Below are positions 59,043 through 64,000 of a DNA stretch of 64,000 bases, in pieces. The stretch is from positions 124,001 to 188,000 of the forward strand of contig JAFZKP010000047.1 of assembly GCA_017553625.1 (NCBI GenBank). Direction: 5' to 3'. The notes under the pieces were generated by a model, which saw only the letters and a program-made list of their open reading frames with translations, did no database searches and had not been told where the DNA came from. The DNA is from Bacteroidales bacterium. GTDB taxonomy: Bacteria > Bacteroidota > Bacteroidia > Bacteroidales > F082. Every line of letters starts with the position of its first letter. Within the stretch, counting starts at the first letter, position 1. The translations under genes and the position numbers were made by a program.

Positions 59043-60398
59043 TTAGTTTCGATAGAATTCAAATATTGTCAGCCATTCGCCTTTTGTGTCGGTGGCTTCG
59101 ATACGAGTCTTGCCGTTACGGCTGTTATTCAACGCCGTATTAAGTTCCTTCTCGCTGCTAACTTTCTGATTATTAACAGACAAGATGATAAAATCGTCAT
59201 TCACGCCCTTGCGTTTCAGCACGCCGTCCCTCACTTCCACAATCTTCAGACCGTAATTCTTTTTGATTTTATTTTGAAGGTCTTGTGAAAGCGGTTCGAC
59301 AACGATGCCCAAAGTCTCATTGTAGAACGACTCCCCGCCTTTAATCAGGCTTTCCGTCCCGTGCATGTTTGTCAAAGTAACAGGAATTGACATCTCTTGC
59401 TTGCCGCGCAAAATCTTCACGTTCACCTTGTCACCTGGACGATACTGCCCCATCGCGCCGTTGAGTTGTGCCCTTGTGTCAACAGACAATCCATTGATAC
59501 TCAATATAATATCTCCCGATTTAATTCCAGCCTTTGAACCCGCTCCAGTATCATAAACGCCAGAAACGTAAACGCCGGAAAGCATCTTCAAACCTTTCTC
59601 CTGAGCAAACTCTTCAGTGATTTCATTGACAGCCAAGCCGAGATAAGCGCGCTGCAATGAACCGTACTGCAAGAAGTCCTCCACCACTTTTTTGGCGATA
59701 TTTGAAGGAATTGCGAACGAATAACCTTCATAACTTCCTGTGCGTGAAGCGATTGCAGCATTTATTCCGATAAGGTTGCCGTTTATATCTACAAGAGCAC
59801 CACCACTGTTTCCAGGATTTACGGCAGCGTCAGTCTGGATAAACGACTCAATTGTTCCCTCACCTAAAATATTGATATCCCTTGCCTTAGCACTCACGAT
59901 ACCAGCAGTAACTGTTGAAGTCAGGTTAAAAGGATTACCCACAGCGAGAACCCATTCGCCAACGCGAACCTTGTCAGAATCACCGAAAGTGAGATATTCC
60001 AAGCCTTTGGCGTCAACTTTAATCAAAGCGATATCGGTGTTAGGGTCTTTTCCGACAATGACGGCTTCCCTCTTGTGCTTGTCGTTGAATGTCACCTCAA
60101 TCTTACTTGCGCCGTCAACGACGTGGTTATTTGTGACAATATAACCGTCAGGCGAAATGACAACGCCAGAGCCGAATCCTATTGACACATTGTCAGGCAC
60201 CTGAATCCTTCCACCATACAACTGTTCAAGCAATGGACCGAAAAAATCATAGTAGCTGTTTCCTTTTGTCACAATTTCCGTGCGAATATGAACTACTGTG
60301 TTAACTGTCTTTTCAGCCGCTTCCGCAAAACTATTTCCCTGAGCCCTGCCATTGAGAGCCACAATCAAAATACCGATTAAAAACAATGTCTTTTTCAT
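59043..60398 (-). CDS. degP: DegP/DegQ-type serine protease
   Basis: 451 residues with a signal peptide (LFLIGILIVALNGRAQG). The trypsin-like domain has the triad in VTNNHVVDGA (His), NTDIALIKVD (Asp) and AVNPGNSGGALVD (Ser). One clear PDZ domain (GLKMLSGVYVSGVYDTGAGSKAGIKSGDIIL) is followed by a second, degenerate one (ESLIKGGESF...). It degrades or refolds misfolded periplasmic proteins. Its promoter was not located. Confidence 0.95.
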   Translation of the reverse strand: MKKTLFLIGILIVALNGRAQGNSFAEAAEKTVNTVVHIRTEIVTKGNSYYDFFGPLLEQLYGGRIQVPDNVSIGFGSGVVISPDGYIVTNNHVVDGASKIEVTFNDKHKREAVIVGKDPNTDIALIKVDAKGLEYLTFGDSDKVRVGEWVLAVGNPFNLTSTVTAGIVSAKARDINILGEGTIESFIQTDAAVNPGNSGGALVDINGNLIGINAAIASRTGSYEGYSFAIPSNIAKKVVEDFLQYGSLQRAYLGLAVNEITEEFAQEKGLKMLSGVYVSGVYDTGAGSKAGIKSGDIILSINGLSVDTRAQLNGAMGQYRPGDKVNVKILRGKQEMSIPVTLTNMHGTESLIKGGESFYNETLGIVVEPLSQDLQNKIKKNYGLKIVEVRDGVLKRKGVNDDFIILSVNNQKVSSEKELNTALNNSRNGKTRIEATDTKGEWLTIFEFYRN

Positions 60399-60539
60399 AG
60401 TAAAAAATTATTTGTTCAAGTTTCTTAGTTTATAAACGTCAAATTTTAATTAATCTTATGTGTCAATTAAAATTTTTTACTATTTTTACATCAAAATTCT
60501 TGCCAAATTTCGCATTTGGGCAAATAATTTTTACACTTT

Positions 60540-61346
60540 ATGCAAAATATTGATTATCATAAACTTAGATTTAGCAAATATCATGGTGCGGGCAATGATT
60601 TTGTCATGGTTGACGCGATAAATTTTCCTGTCAGTCTGTCAGACGAAGAAGTGATGAGGATTTGCGACCGCAGGACTGGCGTGGGCGCCGACGGTCTTAT
60701 TATGGTTTTGCCATCTGAAAAATATGATTTCAAAATGAAATACTACAACTGCGACGGTCACGAGAGCACTTTCTGTGGTAACGGCGGAAGATGTATCGCG
60801 GCTTTTGCAGTTGAGCAAGGACTTGTCCCCCAACATATCAAATATGAAGCCATCGACGGAATCCATGAAGCTTTGGTGACAAAGGAATCGGACAACGAGT
60901 ACATGGTTTCGCTCACGATGAGAGACATTGACAGCTATGACATTGACGACAACCGCTTGATTATCAACACAGGTTCACCTCATTATGTGACACGCGTCAA
61001 GAATCTCGACGATTTCGACGTAAGAAAACACGGAGCAGAGATAAGAAACGACAAAAAAATATCCTCTGACGGTGTCAATGTCGATTTCATGGAAATGATT
61101 GACAATCAGATACATATCAGGACTTTTGAACGCGGCGTAGAGGACGAGACGCTTGCATGCGGAACCGGAGTAACAGCATCGGCCATCGCTGCATCGTTAT
61201 GGTTTGGTGGCGACAACATTGACATCAATACGAGAATCGCTAAGCTCAACGTGAGATTTGAGAAATCAGGAAACACTATTAGAAACATCGTGTTATCAGG
61301 TCCTGCGACATATGTTTTCGACGGTTTTTATATCTTTGGCAAATAA
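60540..61346 (+). CDS. dapF: Diaminopimelate epimerase
   Basis: 268 residues. Two catalytic Cys motifs: YNCDGHESTFCGNGGRCIA (Cys in FCGNGGR) and ETLACGTGVTASA. LSKYHGAGNDFVMVD-type start (RFSKYHGAGNDFVMVDAIN). It interconverts LL- and meso-DAP for lysine and peptidoglycan. It begins a four-gene run (dapF, GNAT, mltG, phosphohexomutase) with 1-, 8- and 4-bp overlaps, so the genes are probably co-transcribed. Confidence 0.95.
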   Translation: MQNIDYHKLRFSKYHGAGNDFVMVDAINFPVSLSDEEVMRICDRRTGVGADGLIMVLPSEKYDFKMKYYNCDGHESTFCGNGGRCIAAFAVEQGLVPQHIKYEAIDGIHEALVTKESDNEYMVSLTMRDIDSYDIDDNRLIINTGSPHYVTRVKNLDDFDVRKHGAEIRNDKKISSDGVNVDFMEMIDNQIHIRTFERGVEDETLACGTGVTASAIAASLWFGGDNIDINTRIAKLNVRFEKSGNTIRNIVLSGPATYVFDGFYIFGK

Positions 61347-61873
61347 TGTTCATCAAAAACGACATAGTATCATTGCGCGTAGCTGAACCTAACGACGCCG
61401 ACCTCATCTACCGATGGGAAAACGACATGGATGTCTGGCGCGACAGCGAGACACGCGTGCCCTATTCGATGCGTCAGATCGAACAGTTTTTGCTGAATAA
61501 CAACGACTTGGTTTCAGAAAACCAACTCCGCCTGATGATTGAAAACTCAAATGGCGACGCTGTCGGCTGCATCGACCTTTATGATTACGACGAGTTCAAT
61601 TCACGGGCAGGAATCGGAATCCTTGTTGACAAAGCACATCGTGGCAAAGGATATGCCAGACAAGCCATAGAGTTGTTGCTTGAATATTGTTTTAAAATAC
61701 TGATGCTCAATCAGATATACGTTCTGATATTATCCACCAATGCCGAAAGCGCCAAACTTTTCGAATCAATCGGATTTGTAAAGTGCGGACAAAGGAAACA
61801 ATGGTATAAGACCGAGCACGGATTCGCCGACCAAATTGAATATCAATACATTAACAAACATCAAAATGTATAG
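61346..61873 (+). CDS. GNAT-family N-acetyltransferase
   Basis: 175 residues. RimJ/RimL-type acetyltransferase: VSLRVAEPNDADLIYRWEND, IGILVDKAHRGKGYARQAIELLLEY (acetyl-CoA loop with RGKGYA), and NAESAKLFESIGFVKCGQRKQWY. The substrate is unknown. Its ATG overlaps the stop of dapF (TAATG) and its end overlaps mltG, so it is in the same operon. Confidence 0.9.
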   Translation: MFIKNDIVSLRVAEPNDADLIYRWENDMDVWRDSETRVPYSMRQIEQFLLNNNDLVSENQLRLMIENSNGDAVGCIDLYDYDEFNSRAGIGILVDKAHRGKGYARQAIELLLEYCFKILMLNQIYVLILSTNAESAKLFESIGFVKCGQRKQWYKTEHGFADQIEYQYINKHQNV

Positions 61874-62921
61874 CAGCGGTTCATATTACAGAAGTAAAAG
61901 GAAAAAAGACAGAAAATACAGAAGAGGTATTATTGCCATTCTGTTTGCCGTTGTTATCATCGTGGTTTTTGTTTTCGTCAGGAAATACAACTATCTGACG
62001 ATGTCAGTAATCAAGACCAATGACGGCGGAAACGTTTCACTTTACATCCCGACAGGCTCTGATTTTCAAGATGTCAAGAACATTTTAAACGATTTGGGCG
62101 TATTGAAAAACAAAAATGCCTTTATATGGCTTGCCAAAAGGATGAATTATGACGAAAACGTGCATCCCGGAAGATATGTTTTGACCAACGGCATGACTAA
62201 CCAGCAGCTAATCAACATGTTACGGATGGGCCACCAGACACCTGTAAAAGTTGTTTTCAACAACATGCGAACCGTCGAACAGCTTGCCGGACGCATCAGT
62301 GAGCAAATCGAAGCCGATTCCGCTTCTATTGTCGATGAAATAAGAAACAACGATACGATTGACGCAACATATTTTATACCAAACACTTACGAGTTTTATT
62401 GGAACACCGATGCTGATGACTTCGTAAGGAAGATGATTGCAGAATACAAGGTTTTCTGGAACGATTCAAGAAAGAGAAAGGCAAAAGAGAAACGTCTCAC
62501 TCCAAAACAGGTCAGCATTTTGGCGTCAATTGTCGACAAGGAGACAACGAAAGTGTCGGAAATGCCAATAATCGCTGGCGTTTATCTCAACAGGCTAAAC
62601 AAACGATGGCCGCTCCAAGCCGACCCGACTTTGGTTTACGCGTTAGGTGACTATGGCATCAGAAGGGTTCTGGACGTGCACAAAAAAATCGATTCACCTT
62701 ACAACACATACAAATATCCTGGACTTCCGCCTGGTCCGATCTGCATCCCGTCAATAGCGGCTATTGACGCAGTCTTAAATGCAGAGAAACACAACTATTT
62801 CTATTTCTGCGCCAAGGACGACCTCTCGGGATACCATGTGTTTGCTAAGAATATAACGGAGCATAACAAAAACGCCGACAGATACAGAAGAGCATTAAAC
62901 AAAAACAAAATATACAAATGA
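61866..62921 (+). CDS. mltG: Endolytic murein transglycosylase MltG
   Basis: 351 residues from MYSSGSYYRSKRKKDRKYRR. One N-terminal membrane helix (IIAILFAVVIIVVFVFVRKY) is followed by a LysM-like region and the YceG/MltG core: LASIVDKETTKVSEMPIIAGVYLNRL (catalytic Glu in the DKET motif), LQADPTLVYALG, and SPYNTYKYPGLPPGPICIPS. It cleaves nascent glycan strands. The start at 61866 is used; the ATG at 61836 lies within the GNAT gene. Confidence 0.93.
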   Translation: MYSSGSYYRSKRKKDRKYRRGIIAILFAVVIIVVFVFVRKYNYLTMSVIKTNDGGNVSLYIPTGSDFQDVKNILNDLGVLKNKNAFIWLAKRMNYDENVHPGRYVLTNGMTNQQLINMLRMGHQTPVKVVFNNMRTVEQLAGRISEQIEADSASIVDEIRNNDTIDATYFIPNTYEFYWNTDADDFVRKMIAEYKVFWNDSRKRKAKEKRLTPKQVSILASIVDKETTKVSEMPIIAGVYLNRLNKRWPLQADPTLVYALGDYGIRRVLDVHKKIDSPYNTYKYPGLPPGPICIPSIAAIDAVLNAEKHNYFYFCAKDDLSGYHVFAKNITEHNKNADRYRRALNKNKIYK

Positions 62922-64000
62922 AAGCATTCAAAGCATACGACATCAGAGGAGTTTGGGGCAGCGACCTAAACGAAGAAATAGCATACAGGATCGGATATTT
63001 CCTTCCTGACGTGCTTCCCGCCAAGACATTTTTAGTCGGAAGAGACATGCGTTTGTCGTCAGACAGCGCTTTCGAGCAGCTGACAAAAGGTTTGAACGAC
63101 AGAGGCGTCAATGTGGACAGCGTCGGGCTCTCCACCACCCCGCTCATCTATTGGACGACAGCGAAATACGGCTACGAAGCCTCTGTGATGATTACCGCCT
63201 CACACAACCCGTCAAACCACAACGGATTCAAAATCAGTGCGAAAGACGCGAAACCTGTCGGTTACGACACTGGGCTCAACAAACTCGAGAGACTCGTTGA
63301 GTCAGACACAAAAACTGTGGTTTCAACACAGAGAGGAGTCACAAAAGAAATCGATGTTTATGCCCAATACATTGATTTCCAAAAGCAGTTCCTCGGCGAC
63401 ATAAGCAAATTGAATGTCGCCGTCGACTGCAGCAACGGAGCGTCGAACATTTTCATCAAGAAACTTCTTGGCGACACACCTTATTATATTAATGACACTC
63501 TCGACGGACGATTCCCTGGGCATGAGCCGAACCCTCTCGAAGCCGAAAACCAAGAGCAAATCAAGGAATTGGTTTTGAAGCATAAATGCGACATCGGTCT
63601 TCTCTTCGACGGTGACGCCGACAGAATCACATTCATTGACGAAAAAGGCCAGTTCATCTCCCCAGATTTGATTATCGCATTCTTAGGCAATTATTTCCTT
63701 GGCGAGAAAAAACAGAAAGGCATTGTACTTCAAGACATCAGGTCATCACGAGCCATTCAGGAATATCTCGGCAGGCTTTACGGCGCAAAGGTCGAGACAT
63801 GGCGTGTCGGACGCGCCTACGCTGCCTTGAAGCTCCGTGAGTTAGACGGCTGCTTCGGTGGTGAGCTCGCCGGACATTACTACTTCCGTGACTTCTATTA
63901 TTCCGATTCCGGAATCATGGCGGCGCTTCTCGTGTTGAGGCTTTTAGCACAATTCAAGGGCGAAGGGAAGTGCATGTCGCAGATTATCAGAGAGATATCA
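62918..64000 (+). CDS. Phosphomannomutase/phosphoglucomutase (3' end outside window)
   Basis: 361 codons are visible and the frame is open at 64000. It starts MKAFKAYDIRGVWG at 62918, overlapping the mltG stop by 4 bp. Features of the alpha-D-phosphohexomutase family are present: the catalytic Ser in MITASHNPSNHNGFK, the metal-binding LLFDGDADRITF, and the sugar-binding GGELAGHYYF. It interconverts hexose-6-P and hexose-1-P (mannose or glucose) for nucleotide-sugar synthesis. Typical length is about 450-460 residues, so about 90-100 are missing. It is not a pseudogene as far as visible. Confidence 0.92.
   Translation, partial: MKAFKAYDIRGVWGSDLNEEIAYRIGYFLPDVLPAKTFLVGRDMRLSSDSAFEQLTKGLNDRGVNVDSVGLSTTPLIYWTTAKYGYEASVMITASHNPSNHNGFKISAKDAKPVGYDTGLNKLERLVESDTKTVVSTQRGVTKEIDVYAQYIDFQKQFLGDISKLNVAVDCSNGASNIFIKKLLGDTPYYINDTLDGRFPGHEPNPLEAENQEQIKELVLKHKCDIGLLFDGDADRITFIDEKGQFISPDLIIAFLGNYFLGEKKQKGIVLQDIRSSRAIQEYLGRLYGAKVETWRVGRAYAALKLRELDGCFGGELAGHYYFRDFYYSDSGIMAALLVLRLLAQFKGEGKCMSQIIREIS

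Overview
The window looks like a chromosomal contig of a Bacteroidales-type bacterium. Three things point there. Four proteins carry type IX secretion (T9SS) C-terminal signals and the T9SS protein PorQ is encoded at 40624-41679. The primary sigma factor has the short form without region 1.1. Many genes are preceded by the Bacteroidetes -7 box TAnnTTTG (at least 16 placed examples), and a strong Shine-Dalgarno was only noticed before clpB. No rRNA, tRNA, CRISPR array or intact insertion sequence was seen.

Layout. 1-296 is the end of rpsP. 0.5-12.2 kb is an accessory, defence-like island with every gene on the minus strand. Its core is a probable seven-gene operon (9015 down to 1206): WYL regulator, DEDDh exonuclease, RhuM-Doc/Fic protein, small BNR-like repeat protein, DUF262-DUF1524 protein, second DUF262 protein, PLD-type nuclease. 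Upstream lie three single-gene units (9038-9565, 9660-10328, 10397-12058, the last an AAA+ ATPase with an N-terminal winged helix). All three share one promoter design: a 25-bp inverted repeat exactly 6 bp from a -7-like box. The island is bracketed by inverted copies of a short interspersed repeat. 12.2-14.3 kb is a ClpB without its N-terminal domain. 14.5-17.9 kb holds a T9SS protein followed by DUF1573-yajC-ybbR-coaE. 17.9-27.9 kb is a host-glycan salvage region: GH29 fucosidase, T9SS adhesin-like protein, galactokinase, sugar nucleotidyltransferase, MFS hexose transporter, NahK-like kinase and GH109. 28-36.5 kb: reverse rubrerythrin, a giant PPDK-like protein lacking the PEP barrel, a MORN-repeat protein, a secreted esterase, MGMT and a Nudix enzyme. 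36.6-42.7 kb: gap, lpxD-like, efp, DUF721, recF, porQ, nusB. 42.8-47.8 kb: surface polysaccharide genes. 47.9-64 kb: mostly housekeeping (EamA, parE, CapA, nnrD, rlmD, aroK, yidC, rpoD, degP, dapF, GNAT, mltG, and a phosphohexomutase cut by the window end).

Intergenic space is rich in small palindromic repeats of several families. Two copies of one family lie in-frame inside a coding sequence (44830-46503), one copy overlaps a stop codon, and octamer tandem/inverted repeats (AACTGAAT type) fill three gaps. The most interesting regions are the island with its shared promoter module and the protein-coding palindromes. Functional statements about the island are inferences from domain content and synteny.
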